This document shows, one piece after another, positions 29,058-39,624 of a stretch of 64,000 bases of DNA. The stretch spans positions 1-64,000 of the forward strand of contig JAKVCC010000011.1 of NCBI GenBank assembly GCA_022448265.1. The letters run 5' to 3'. Origin of the DNA: Pirellulales bacterium. GTDB taxonomy: Bacteria > Planctomycetota > Planctomycetia > Pirellulales > Lacipirellulaceae. The notes beneath the pieces are model-generated. The model had not been told where the DNA came from, ran no database searches, and worked only from the letters and a program-made list of their open reading frames with translations. How positions within the stretch are numbered: position 1 is the stretch's first letter; every line of letters begins with the position of its first letter. Made by a program: the position numbers and the translations under genes.

Positions 29058-29327
29058 CTAGTTGCGCCGATGAACGATGCGGGAAAGGTCCGGTAGCCAC
29101 GCCGATAGGTACATCGCGGAGCACAGGGGACGAGCATCTGACAGGTCGACAACAGCAGTTCCTTCAAGATTGTCCCGCCGCAATCGCTCCGTGCCGAACT
29201 CTCCCCAAAAAATGTGCCCATCTACCGAGCCGACTCGGAGACGGCGTGGATCGACCACGTTTTCCACTCCGGTTTCGTCGAAATTTGCGCAGCGGATTCG
29301 GTAGCTGAACCGATCCGGCCGGTACAT
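29058..29327 (-). pseudogene. Fragment resembling LDL-receptor YWTD beta-propeller repeats
   Basis: IRCANFDETGVENVVDPRRLRVGSVDGHIFWGEFGTERLRRDNLEGTAVVDLSD resembles IxxANLDGTxVExLV...IYWxD...IxRANLDGT; too short for a propeller, no signal peptide. Confidence 0.4.
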
Positions 29328-29365
29328 CTTATTCGATTCCAGGTCTAAACGGTTTAATCACGGTT

Positions 29366-30180
29366 TCACGGCGAGGTTGGAATATCAAGGTTGTAGACGA
29401 CCGCCCCGCTGCCTGCTTTTACCACTAATTCTTTGGCCGGATGGAGATCCTTCGGCAAATAGCTCACGCCAACGGGAGAATTCGGAATGAAGGCGCCGCT
29501 GAAAATGTAGTGCGGGGGGATCGTTTCGCCTGCCATTACCGTATTGCTAAGACCATCGGTAACCTCGGTCAGAGTAACCCCTTTGGGATATCGCCCGAAC
29601 ATTCCCGCCGAAGAGTTGGCCGGAGCGCCGCGGCCAGCACGAGTGCCAAAATTGTATCCTTGGCAAAACCAATTCGTGGCGATCGGCGTCTGATCTGGAC
29701 AAAACCAGCATCGATCGACATGCGTTGGCCCCACACTCCCCGGGTAACTCAGCATCAAGAATTGGCGGGGATTATCTCGCCCTGCGTTGCCTCAATCGTC
29801 GAGAATGGGATCGCCGGATCACAAATCCGACGGACAAAGATACGTCGGCACAATCATGAGGCAGGCGTTGGTATTGGAGTGATCATACAACGGCCCATTG
29901 TGGTTAAACGAGTCGTACTGTGCCTGGCGTTCCAACGGCGGAAAAATCAACTTCGCCCAAGTGGAGCGATTCATCTGCCAATAATCAGAGCCCGCAGGAA
30001 GCGATTTCTGCGCTTCGTGATACATATGCAATGCCAAGCCGATTTACTTGAGGTTATTCGTGCATTGCGTGCGCCGGGCGGATTCTCGCGCAGCCTGTAG
30101 TGCTGGCAGCAGCAGTGCCACCAACACGCCAATGATTGCGATCACTACCAGCAATTCGACTACTGTAAAACCCCGAGCGC
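29366..30180 (-). pseudogene. Degraded DUF1559 prepilin-like gene with multiple in-frame stops
   Basis: Frame reads [61 protein letters not shown]...PTYLCPSDL-TGA-SGDPILDD-TGA-GNAGRDNPRQFLMLSYPGSVGPTH...; no start codon found before an upstream in-frame TAG. Confidence 0.82.
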
Positions 30181-30462
30181 GCTACAAGATGATGTTCCGC
30201 GCTAATATCGAGCGATCCAAGGGCGAATGTGTTCGTCGAAAGCGCGAATCAGCGTTCATCCTTTGGCCTTTGAGTGTCCTACGCGAATACTACTGCGCAG
30301 GGTCTAATACATCTAGCCACACCCCTTACACGTGCCTGCGCACAATCCTACGAGGAGTCGACAGCCTGCTTGCTCACGGGGGACGCGTGCTTGGCTAATT
30401 CACCTCGTCGACGTAGGGCCCTTTTAAATTGGGGATCAAAAAACTCAGAACTCGTGAACACC

Positions 30463-30503
30463 AAAAAAAACAGTCCCCGGAGTCCAGAAGGATCCGGGGA
30501 CTG
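30463..30503 (-). terminator. Rho-independent terminator for the PEP-CTERM gene
   Basis: Perfect 11-bp arms CAGTCCCCGGA / TCCGGGGACTG (30471-30481 / 30493-30503), followed on the minus strand by TTTTTTTT; just downstream of the stop at 30580. Confidence 0.85.
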
Positions 30504-30579
30504 AATTCGTTACACATTTCCGGAAGAGCTACATACGTCACACGACTAGCGACGAATAACCCTCCACGGGATTACGGAC

Positions 30580-31959
30580 TTAGGCGCGCCGCCGGAGCGA
30601 CTTCTTGCGCCGAACAGCCAACAACCCGGTTAGCCCAGTCAGCACCAACAGTGCCGTGGACGGCTCAGGAACAGCCGACGCTGATGCGCCTGCAATACTT
30701 GAACCGAAGTCGCCCAGAAGGATACCGAGGTCAACACTATCGACGATACCGACACCACCGGCACCATCACCGGACAGGTTGCCCTGGAACTGAGCAGTGC
30801 CACTATTGCCAAACACGCCAAGCAACAGACCCAGGTCAACGCTATCTACAACGTTGTCAGAGTTTGCGTCAGCAGCCATGAGCAGAGCAACATTGCCCTG
30901 ATCCTCAATGACAGCAGTCGCCCCAGAGGTATCCTCACCATGGACACCAGCTTGGGAGCTCCAACCAGAGAGCGGGTTCTGTTCGTCAACTAAAATGGGA
31001 TCCAAGCGGAAGTTATAGCCCTCGACAACGTCAGCACGATAATGACCGTCCTGCTCTGTACCGAGGTCGCTGAGCATGACCGCGAGGTCACTATCACCCG
31101 TGGGGTTGGTAGCGTCCCAACGAATCTGGTCCCATGACTGATAGAACTCAACAACCCGTGCACCGCCAGTTGCTGTATTATCAGCAAATCCAGCCTGCAC
31201 GTCCGTGGTTGGGATTTCATTGATCAAAGGAGCAGCCCGGACGCCACCAGCAGTAGCGTGAACTACCGAGTTTGGTCCAATCAACTGACCACCGTCCCAA
31301 ACCCCGCCGTTCGCGGCGTCTGCAGGCCGAAACATGTGATGCGGGTTGCCAGATCCGTTTGTACCACCAGCGTTGTCGATAGCAGCCTGGGTCATCAAAC
31401 CAACCCAGAACGAACCCCATGGGCCATAAGAATTAACATCAGCTTCCGGATTGTCCGGCTGGCCGAACTGGTCGTAAAAACCAACGCTATCGGCACTCCA
31501 AGGAGAAGCACCAGTTTCAGTGACGGCCTCGCAGTCACCACACCAGTCGTCCGCATCAAGGACGGTGGTCGGGTCATCGTCAGGCGCGGCAGCATCTTCT
31601 TCGATCAACACGTAAAGATTGTCATCGTCCCAGGCATAACGGATGTCAACAACCAGCGGGCCGCCGACCGCACCAGCGGCTTCGTTCGACGTCCAGTTCA
31701 GGCGCAGTTTGTTGGAATGGCCAGCCCAGTCGCTTGCATCCCCGTCGATTACCGGCGGTGTTGCAAACTTGTGAGCACCATTGAGAGTACAAGGCGTGCC
31801 AGCCTCCGCCGACAGAGCCCCATCACCATTACATGCCGTGGCGCCATAACCGCCTGTCATGTCGCCGCCCAACGTCGCTCCGAATACCGGAGTCGTCGGG
31901 AAGACGAGTAGGGCCACACATGCCCAAGTTAGAAAAGATTGAAACTTTACAAGATTCAT
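30580..31959 (-). CDS. Secreted PEP-CTERM protein with CBM9-like domain and dockerin-like Ca-binding repeats
   Basis: VIDGDASDWAGHSNKLRLNWTS...DIRYAWDDDNLYVLIEEDA; ADANSDNVVDSVDLGLLLGVFG and NLSGDGAGGVGIVDSVDLGILLGDFG; C-term VPEPSTALLVLTGLTGLLAVRRKKSLRRR. Confidence 0.88.
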   Translation of the reverse strand: MNLVKFQSFLTWACVALLVFPTTPVFGATLGGDMTGGYGATACNGDGALSAEAGTPCTLNGAHKFATPPVIDGDASDWAGHSNKLRLNWTSNEAAGAVGGPLVVDIRYAWDDDNLYVLIEEDAAAPDDDPTTVLDADDWCGDCEAVTETGASPWSADSVGFYDQFGQPDNPEADVNSYGPWGSFWVGLMTQAAIDNAGGTNGSGNPHHMFRPADAANGGVWDGGQLIGPNSVVHATAGGVRAAPLINEIPTTDVQAGFADNTATGGARVVEFYQSWDQIRWDATNPTGDSDLAVMLSDLGTEQDGHYRADVVEGYNFRLDPILVDEQNPLSGWSSQAGVHGEDTSGATAVIEDQGNVALLMAADANSDNVVDSVDLGLLLGVFGNSGTAQFQGNLSGDGAGGVGIVDSVDLGILLGDFGSSIAGASASAVPEPSTALLVLTGLTGLLAVRRKKSLRRRA

Positions 31960-32100
31960 AAGTCAACTCCCCTTATATAGGTGCCGTACTCCGGTCCATT
32001 AACGCATGGAAAATATGAGTTCGGCAGTCTTAAGTTAAATTAATCTTTCAAGTTGATTATACGCCAAAGGTGTTCGCCCAGAAGTCCTGGGCTGCACGCC

Positions 32101-32718
32101 TTAGCTACGACGACGCAAAAACATAGGGATTAAACCCAAGCTTGCCAGCATGAGGCTGGTCGGCTCTGGAACTACTATGGCACCACCTTCAATCCTAAAA
32201 GTTGCAGGACTACCGGCCCAGCCACCATTTTCGACAGCAGATCCAGCAATGGTGCGATACGCAATAGTACCTACCGCGTCACTCGAAAGGGTGATCATGC
32301 CAATATCAAAGGTACCAATGTCGCCGCCAGCGGTTGTAAACCAAGAAGACGAGAAATCCGTGGCACTCTCAACATGAGCACCGGCACTAGAAAAAGTGCC
32401 ATTGAAACCGCCCGTCAGGTCAGCGAGGACCGCCGTAGGCGCCAAGCCGGCCGTGTCGCCCAAGCCATTAACCCCCACTGTGGATCCCAAGAACGCAGGT
32501 GCGACGTGGTTTAACGACCCCTCGGAGAGGCTAATTTCAAGGTCAGCGTTCGTCCAGTCGGTGGTAGACGTAACACGCATTGCGTACGTGCTGAATCCAG
32601 CCAGACCGCCGTTGTCAAAAACACCATTGCTGACCAGTGGAAATGAAGTCGTCGTACCCGCGTGGGCACCTACAGCCATACAAAGTACAGCAAACAAGGC
32701 TAGAAAGTTCTTAAGCAT
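32101..32718 (-). CDS. PEP-CTERM sorting-domain protein
   Basis: Signal peptide MLKNFLALFAVLCMAVGAHA; C-term VPEPTSLMLASLGLIPMFLRRRS. Confidence 0.85.
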   Translation of the reverse strand: MLKNFLALFAVLCMAVGAHAGTTTSFPLVSNGVFDNGGLAGFSTYAMRVTSTTDWTNADLEISLSEGSLNHVAPAFLGSTVGVNGLGDTAGLAPTAVLADLTGGFNGTFSSAGAHVESATDFSSSWFTTAGGDIGTFDIGMITLSSDAVGTIAYRTIAGSAVENGGWAGSPATFRIEGGAIVVPEPTSLMLASLGLIPMFLRRRS

Positions 32719-33538
32719 TAGACCCTACTCCCTTAAAAAGTTACGTGAAACAACAAACTAAATACATTAACACGTGCCAAATCTCCGTCACCGAACTTCC
32801 CGTTCCAATGACATTTATTGGACCCCATAGCAAGGGACCCCCTCAAACGAGTCACTAAGCCCCCCCCCCAGGGCAAATTTATTGGCTTTATATATGCCGG
32901 TACCCGCCAATAACGATTGGAGGATTAAGGCCGACAGACCTAGAACCATGAGGTTCAGTCTCTATGCAGGCAGAGTCCCTGTCAAGGAAAAAGTCAAAGC
33001 AATAGGAAAAATCCCTATCTTCCCCCAGCCCCCCATAGTCATTGAGGAGTAATCAAAAATGTGTTTTTCCCGTAAAACGGCAAAATCATCGGAGAAAACC
33101 TTGGCTACTCCCTCCCTCTAAGGTAGGGCCCAACGGCAAACACTCGAAAAACGTAGGCAGCTAGGCCAAACAACACAGCGTCACGCCATCGCAGAAACAG
33201 TGTACGCATGTGCGCACATTATGCAAAAACAGGCTGTTTTCTCCAAGATTTCTTGGCGAAAAGCGCCGCAGGATGCCAGCTATGCACAGGGCACGACAGT
33301 ATACGAACGAGACACAGATCCTGGAGAGCCCTTTCGGCGACTGCAAAAGCCGGCTGGCGGTCTTTTCATCCATCTGAAATGGTAGCTCCCACGCTTATTC
33401 CTCCCCCCTGCGTAACAAGCTAATATTGGCACCAGCAGACTCCTGGCAACTATTCGTGCCGAAGAGGAAAACCTTCTGATGTTTGGGCACCTCAAGGTGG
33501 CGAACGGGCGATCTGAAAGTGGTAATCGGGAAACTCAT

Positions 33539-36196
33539 ATGAAAGCGAGAGCGACAAAGAGCCTGGGACGGATCATGTTGCCTCTCTGCGTGTTTGGAAT
33601 GGCTTGCCTGAACACCGACGGAGTGGAATCAACGCTGCGGGCAGAAATGCTATTCTGGGACCCGACCCAGCCCCTCGAAATGCGTGTCAACGATCTGGTG
33701 TCACGACTAACCCTACAGGAAAAGATTCACCATTTGGGACCCAATTCAGGAGCCATTGAACGCCTGGGGGTCCAGGCTTACGTGCATTGGAATCATGCGA
33801 CTCATGGCGTGGCGGCCTGCTTGATGTATCCGGACACCGATTCCACAGTGTATCCGGCTCCAATCAACCAGGCGGCCACCTGGAATCCCAGCTTAGTCCA
33901 GCAAATGTGTGTCGCCATATCTGACGAGGCCCGCGCCAAGTTTCACCGCGAAAAAAAACTGATCGGCGGGCTCACCTTCTGGAGCCCGACGGTAAACATG
34001 GCTCGCGATCCAAGATGGGGCCGCACGTCCGAGGCTTTTGGAGAGGATCCCCATCTGGCTTCAGCCATGGCAGTCGCTTTTTCAAGGGGTTTGCAGGGAG
34101 ATGACCCGAAATATCTTAAGACAATTGCCACGCCAAAACATTTCGTCGCCAATAACGACGAGCGGATCCGCGAGCGAGGCAACGCAGATGTGCCTCAGAG
34201 GTCGTTACGTGAGTACTTCATGCGGCCCTATAAAGCTGCCATCCAGAAGGGCAAGGCGTATTCAGTCATGATGGCCTACAACAAGCTCAATGGGGTTCCC
34301 TGCGTGGCGAACACCTGGCTTATCGAAGATATTTTGCGCGGCGAGTGGGGTTTTCGCGGATTTATCGTTTCCGACGCAGGATGCATTGGCAATATGTTTG
34401 CCAAGATGCATTATGTCGATACTCCCGAGGAAGCAGCTGCCTTGGGCCTCCACGCAGGATGCGATGTGAGTATCGCGGGTGGTTATGGCCAGCTTGGCAA
34501 AGCCCTGAAGCGAGGCCTGGTGACCGAACAAGACATTGATGTTTCGGTGCGCCGCATGTTCAAAGCCCGATTCCTGCTGGGGGAATTCGATCCGCCGGAG
34601 TTGGTTTCCTATACCAACGTCTCGCAGGATGCCATCGCCAGCGAGCAGCACCGCGATATAAGCCGGCAGATCGCCCGCGAATCAATCGTGTTGCTCAAGA
34701 ATGAAAAGAACATGTTGCCTTTGAGCAAACATCTAAAAACGGTGGCCGTCATCGGCCCCAACCATGATACGCACGAGTGGGGTGGCTACAACGGAAAATC
34801 GGTGAACCCGGAAACAGCCTTACACGGAATTCGGAACAAGCTGGGGCCTGGGGTCAAAATCCTGACAGCCAAAGGTTGCAGAATCCCTGGCAGCCCTAGA
34901 TTTGATCATCATGGGCCCGAATCCTCGGAGCCCATCTCTGCGCAATACGTAAGGTCTTCCGAGGACGCCAAGGGGTGGACAGCCGAGTATTTTAACAACA
35001 CCAATTGGGAAGGGCCCGTCGTTGCTCGCCGGACAGATTCTTCGATTTCATTTGATTGGGGTGCTAAGAGTCCTGCTGCTGGTGTGAACAAAGATAATTT
35101 TTCTGTGCGCTGGAATGGTGTCCTTAAGCCGCCCGTATCCAGATCATACAAATTGATGATTCGTACCGACGACGGCGTACGTGTTACCCTGAATGGCAAG
35201 AAACTGTTCGATCATCTGCAAGGCGGATTGGAGTCGTCCACGGGCTTACACCTCGATGAGGGCCAAGAGTATGAGATCCTCGTAGAATACATAGAAGTTG
35301 GTGGCGACGCCAAAGCCCGGTTCGCATGGGATTACATCTCGCCCGAGAAAGCCAAGGCGGCTGAGCAGAAATTGGAAACCGCCGACACTCACGAAATTGC
35401 GGCGGCAGTCGCAGTGGCGGCCAAAGCCGAGGTCGCGATCGTTTTGGTAGGCACCTCCGCTTATGTGGAAAACGAGGGATGCGATCGAGTCGAAATTGAA
35501 CTGCCTGGCCGGCAGTGCGAGTTGATCCAGCGGGTCCAAGCAGCGAATCCGAAAACAGTTGTGGTACTAATCAATGGCAGTTCCATGGCGATTCCGTGGG
35601 TTAAGGACAACGCACGGGCGGTTGTCGAGGCATTCTTTGCGGGGCCTGATGTCGGCACAGCGCTGGCCGATGTCTTATTTGGAGACTACAATCCCAGCGG
35701 CAAATTGCCGCTGACCTTTTATCAGTCGACCGATCAGCTGCCGCCGATGGAAAACTACGACGTAATTTCAGGACAAAGAACCTACCTGTACTTCCCAGGA
35801 CCGGTATGCTTCCCATTCGGACATGGTCTGAGCTACACCCAGTTTGAATACAGTAACCTGCACTTGTCGTCGACGACCATTGCAAACGATGGAGAATTGA
35901 CCGCAACCCTGGACGTCAAGAACATCGGCCAGCGCACAGGATCGGAAGTCGTGCAGCTATATGTGAAAGATGTCGAGGCCAGCGTTACTAGGCCAATTAA
36001 AGAGTTGGTGGCATTTGAAAAAATTAGCATCGAGCCAGGCCAACAAATACGGGTAAGCTTGTCTTTAAACGCTAAAGATCTGGCTTTCTGGAATGCAGGT
36101 CTGAAAAGATGGACTGTCGAGCCGGGTGCATTTGAGCTCATGGCAGGAAGTTCGTCGGCAGACATACGATTGACCAAGCAGTTTGCTGTAAAATGA
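33539..36196 (+). CDS. GH3 beta-glucosidase-like enzyme with PA14 insertion and fibronectin-III-like C-terminus
   Basis: WNHATHGVA, TFWSPTVNMARDPRWGRTSEAFGEDPHL, FRGFIVSDAGCI (nucleophile D), PA14 at WTAEYFNNTNWEG...SFDWG...VRWNG, and FPFGHGLSYTQFEYSNL. Confidence 0.93.
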   Translation: MKARATKSLGRIMLPLCVFGMACLNTDGVESTLRAEMLFWDPTQPLEMRVNDLVSRLTLQEKIHHLGPNSGAIERLGVQAYVHWNHATHGVAACLMYPDTDSTVYPAPINQAATWNPSLVQQMCVAISDEARAKFHREKKLIGGLTFWSPTVNMARDPRWGRTSEAFGEDPHLASAMAVAFSRGLQGDDPKYLKTIATPKHFVANNDERIRERGNADVPQRSLREYFMRPYKAAIQKGKAYSVMMAYNKLNGVPCVANTWLIEDILRGEWGFRGFIVSDAGCIGNMFAKMHYVDTPEEAAALGLHAGCDVSIAGGYGQLGKALKRGLVTEQDIDVSVRRMFKARFLLGEFDPPELVSYTNVSQDAIASEQHRDISRQIARESIVLLKNEKNMLPLSKHLKTVAVIGPNHDTHEWGGYNGKSVNPETALHGIRNKLGPGVKILTAKGCRIPGSPRFDHHGPESSEPISAQYVRSSEDAKGWTAEYFNNTNWEGPVVARRTDSSISFDWGAKSPAAGVNKDNFSVRWNGVLKPPVSRSYKLMIRTDDGVRVTLNGKKLFDHLQGGLESSTGLHLDEGQEYEILVEYIEVGGDAKARFAWDYISPEKAKAAEQKLETADTHEIAAAVAVAAKAEVAIVLVGTSAYVENEGCDRVEIELPGRQCELIQRVQAANPKTVVVLINGSSMAIPWVKDNARAVVEAFFAGPDVGTALADVLFGDYNPSGKLPLTFYQSTDQLPPMENYDVISGQRTYLYFPGPVCFPFGHGLSYTQFEYSNLHLSSTTIANDGELTATLDVKNIGQRTGSEVVQLYVKDVEASVTRPIKELVAFEKISIEPGQQIRVSLSLNAKDLAFWNAGLKRWTVEPGAFELMAGSSSADIRLTKQFAVK

Positions 36197-36276
36197 TGGG
36201 CTAGAGAATAATGGACCAGTTTCTACTTCCGGTGCGGTTTTCATAAGCGGCCAGCTATCAAAGTAGTTCTTGTCCT

Positions 36277-39200
36277 TTGCAAGTACGTAGAAGGGCTGTT
36301 GCGGTGACTCAAGAAGTTCGAGCGTGGCGTGAGCCGGTGGTGATTCCCACCTACGGAATCGGCTCGCCTAATCCCAACCCGATGTTCATCGGCGGGCGTG
36401 TTTATCAGGGCAGCAGCGGCAAGGTCTATCCGCTGCCTGTGGTTGACCGCATCGAGGACCAGCGACACGACGAAACTTACGATGCGGTCTTTCTGGAAAA
36501 CGAGTTCCTCAAGATCATGGTCCTGCCGGAGCGGGGCGGGCGCGTGCAGATGGCGCTCGACAAGACCAATGACTACCATTTCGTTTACTACAACCGGGTG
36601 ATCAAGCCCGCGCTGGTCGGATTGGCCGGGCCCTGGGTGAGCGGCGGCATCGAATTTAACTGGCCCCAACATCACCGGCCAACGACATTCATGCCCATGG
36701 CATGCGAAATCGTTGAAAACTCGGACGGATCCTACACGGCCTGGTGCCATGAAATTGACCGCATGTACGGCACCAAGGGCATGCACGGTTTTACGCTGCA
36801 CCCGGGCCGGGCGATTCTAGAGGTCAAGGCCCAGCTTTATAATCGCACCGATCAGCCGCAGTCCTTCTTGTGGTGGGCCAATCCAGCTTGCCACGTCGAC
36901 GAGCACCATCAATCCATTTTTCCGCCCGACGTACGGGCGGTGATGGACCACGGCCGGCGGGATGTGTCGAGTTTTCCTATCGCGACGGGCACCTATTATA
37001 AGGTCAACTATTCACCGGGCACCGACATCTCACGCTACTCCAATATACCCGTGCCCACGTCCTACATGGCCGAGCCCAGCGATTACGATTTTGTCGCCAG
37101 CTACGATCATCGGCGCCAAGCTGGATTGGTGCATGTGGCCGATCACCATATTTCGCCGGGCAAAAAGCAGTGGACTTGGGGGACCGGCCAATTTGGCCAG
37201 GCCTGGGATCGCCACCTAACCGACGAAGACGGACCCTATATCGAACTGATGTGCGGCGTGTATACGGACAATCAGCCGGACTTTTCTTGGATCGACGTCG
37301 GCGAATGTCGGTCCTTCTCTCAAATCTTTATGCCATACAAGGGCGTGGGCGCAATCAAAAACGCAACGACCGAGGCAGCAATCGGCCTGGAGTCCTGCGG
37401 CCGCGAGGCTACGGTGCGGGTCTACGTGACCCGCGAGCAGCCTAACTGTCGCGTCGTATTGTCCCGCGGCGATGGCGTCCTGATGGAGGAAACCTTTGAC
37501 GGAACGCCCCGGAAATGGCTCGAGCGAAAGGTTGATCTGGGTGCAACCCCGGGGCTTGATGGGTGTCGGCTTCGGGTTGCCGATTCGGCGGGACGCACGC
37601 TGGTCGCCTGGCAAGTTGATGAGCCGCGCGAAAAAGAGATCCCCAAACCTGCTCGGGCAATCGCTCCGCCCGGGCAGATCGACTCGACTGAGTCGCTTTA
37701 TCTGGCCGGGCTTCACCTGCAGCAGTATCGACACGCCACCCGCGATCCAGAGGACTACTTTCGCGAAGGGCTGCGCCGCGATCCGGGCGACATCCGCTGC
37801 AACATCGCGCTGGGCGCGCTGCTTTTTGGCCGCGGCCTTTTTGCTGATGCCGAAGCGCTGCAGCGGCGTGCCATCGAGCGACTCACGCGGCACAACCCAA
37901 ATCCCAATGAGGGCGAGGCACACTATCAATTGGGTTTGACGCTGGCAATGCAGGAGCGTTTCGATGAGGCCTATGCCGCTTTTTACAAAGCCGCCTGGAA
38001 CGCTACGCGGCAAGACGTTGCCTACTTTCAACTGGCTCGTATCGCGGTTCGGCGGGGCAACTATTCCGAGGCGGAGCAACTATTGGAACGCTGCCTCGAC
38101 CGTAATGCCCACCACGGGCAAGCGCGACATTTACTGGTCCTGGTACTCGACAAACTAGGGCGCACGGGCGAGAGCCGCGCACATGCCGAGGAGGCCCTGG
38201 CGGATGATCCGTTCAACTTCGGCGTGCTGGCCGAAGTCGGCCGGCTGGACTGCGACTATGGGGCCTTGCACGCGCGGACCGGTGGCGATTGGAACAACTA
38301 CCTGGAAACGGCCATCGATTATGGGGCCGCGGGACTCGCCAAGTGTGCAACGGCTGTGTTGCAGGAATACCTGGATAGTCGCCAGGGCCCGAGCGAGAGC
38401 CCCCTTGTCTACTACTATCTGGCCGATAGTTGCCGTAGCCTGGCGTCTGAGGCCCACCGCTGGTACGCGATTGCCAAAGAGGCCGACCCCAGTCTCTGCT
38501 TTCCAAACAAGCTCACCGACATTGGGGTGCTCGAGCGCGCGGCCGCCGAAAATACCGACGATGCTCGTGCGTCTTACTACCTGGGAAACCTGTGGTACGA
38601 TCGAGGCCAGTCGCAGCGCGCCATTGCATGCTGGGAAGATGCCTGCCGACGTGATCCGACCTATCCCACGGCGTGGCGCAATTTGGGACTGGCCTATTAC
38701 AACGATTCTCGAAATCCCGCAATGGCCTGGGAGGCCATCGAGCGCGCGTTTGAGCTGCGCGCTGAAGACGCGCGGGTACTCTACGAATTAGATCAACTTG
38801 CTCGCCACTTGAATCATGGGGCTGAAGATCGGCTCACCCGGCTCGACGCCCATCGCGCGGCCGTCAATGGCCGCGACGATCTGTACCTTGAGTACGCAGC
38901 ACTACTGAACCTCGTCGGCCGGCACCGCGACGCGCTCGATCATTTACTGGCGCGCCGTTTTCATCCTTGGGAAGGCGGGGAGGGCAGGGTGGCAAGCCAG
39001 TATGTTGTTGCCACTACCGAACTAGCGAGGGAAGCAATTTCGGAAGCTCGCTACGACGATGCCTTGGAGCGGCTCGACCAGGCGCAGGCCTGGCCAGAAT
39101 CGCTGGGCGAAGGGAAACTACCTGGCATCCAGGAGAAGAACATCGAGTACTTCCGCGGTCTAGCCTGCCAGGGAGCCGGCCAAATGCAGGCAAGCCGAGA

Positions 39201-39618
39201 AGCCTTTGCCAAGGCGGCAACCGGCGATGTCGAGCCCACTTCCGCCATGTATTACAACGATCAGCCACCAGAAATGGCCTACTACCAAGGCCTAGCCTGC
39301 CGCGCGCTGGACCGTGAAAATGAAGCGCAGCGCTGCTTTGAAAAGCTGATCGACTATGGCAAGCAGCACCTGTCCGACGAAGTCGTCGTCGACTTCTTTG
39401 CTGTATCGCTTCCCGACTTTTCCGTATTTCGAGAAGATTGGACGCAGCGCAACGTGATTCACTGCCACTTTATGATGGGGCTGGGTTACCTGGGAATGGG
39501 AGAAGAGCACCATGCCGCCAAACAATTTGCCCTGGTACTCTCGCTCAATCGAAGCCACCTGGGGACGATCCTCCACACGCCGCGCGGCGCGGCCAAGAAT
39601 CTTTCTTCTAACGGGTAG
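36277..39618 (+). CDS. DUF5107 domain protein with TPR repeats
   Basis: IPTYGIGSPNPNPMF, LENEFLKIMVLPERGGRVQMALDKTNDYHFVYYNRVIKPALVGLAGPWVSGGIEFNWPQHHRPTTF; multiple TPRs after about aa 470. Start may be GTG 36304. Confidence 0.88.
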   Translation: MQVRRRAVAVTQEVRAWREPVVIPTYGIGSPNPNPMFIGGRVYQGSSGKVYPLPVVDRIEDQRHDETYDAVFLENEFLKIMVLPERGGRVQMALDKTNDYHFVYYNRVIKPALVGLAGPWVSGGIEFNWPQHHRPTTFMPMACEIVENSDGSYTAWCHEIDRMYGTKGMHGFTLHPGRAILEVKAQLYNRTDQPQSFLWWANPACHVDEHHQSIFPPDVRAVMDHGRRDVSSFPIATGTYYKVNYSPGTDISRYSNIPVPTSYMAEPSDYDFVASYDHRRQAGLVHVADHHISPGKKQWTWGTGQFGQAWDRHLTDEDGPYIELMCGVYTDNQPDFSWIDVGECRSFSQIFMPYKGVGAIKNATTEAAIGLESCGREATVRVYVTREQPNCRVVLSRGDGVLMEETFDGTPRKWLERKVDLGATPGLDGCRLRVADSAGRTLVAWQVDEPREKEIPKPARAIAPPGQIDSTESLYLAGLHLQQYRHATRDPEDYFREGLRRDPGDIRCNIALGALLFGRGLFADAEALQRRAIERLTRHNPNPNEGEAHYQLGLTLAMQERFDEAYAAFYKAAWNATRQDVAYFQLARIAVRRGNYSEAEQLLERCLDRNAHHGQARHLLVLVLDKLGRTGESRAHAEEALADDPFNFGVLAEVGRLDCDYGALHARTGGDWNNYLETAIDYGAAGLAKCATAVLQEYLDSRQGPSESPLVYYYLADSCRSLASEAHRWYAIAKEADPSLCFPNKLTDIGVLERAAAENTDDARASYYLGNLWYDRGQSQRAIACWEDACRRDPTYPTAWRNLGLAYYNDSRNPAMAWEAIERAFELRAEDARVLYELDQLARHLNHGAEDRLTRLDAHRAAVNGRDDLYLEYAALLNLVGRHRDALDHLLARRFHPWEGGEGRVASQYVVATTELAREAISEARYDDALERLDQAQAWPESLGEGKLPGIQEKNIEYFRGLACQGAGQMQASREAFAKAATGDVEPTSAMYYNDQPPEMAYYQGLACRALDRENEAQRCFEKLIDYGKQHLSDEVVVDFFAVSLPDFSVFREDWTQRNVIHCHFMMGLGYLGMGEEHHAAKQFALVLSLNRSHLGTILHTPRGAAKNLSSNG

Positions 39619-39624
39619 CCCAAG

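Noticed and set aside
29792-29821. Two in-frame TGAs in the DUF1559 frame considered as further selenocysteine sites
   Set aside because: The same frame also has TAA and an upstream TAG and lacks a start; the TGA after ILDD replaces a usual Arg; no GGUC-loop hairpin follows. Better explained as a pseudogene.
32080-32098. GCCCAG...CTGGGC hairpin downstream of the PEP-CTERM gene 32101..32718
   Set aside because: Only a 6-bp stem and no U-tract on the minus strand; not strong enough to call a terminator.
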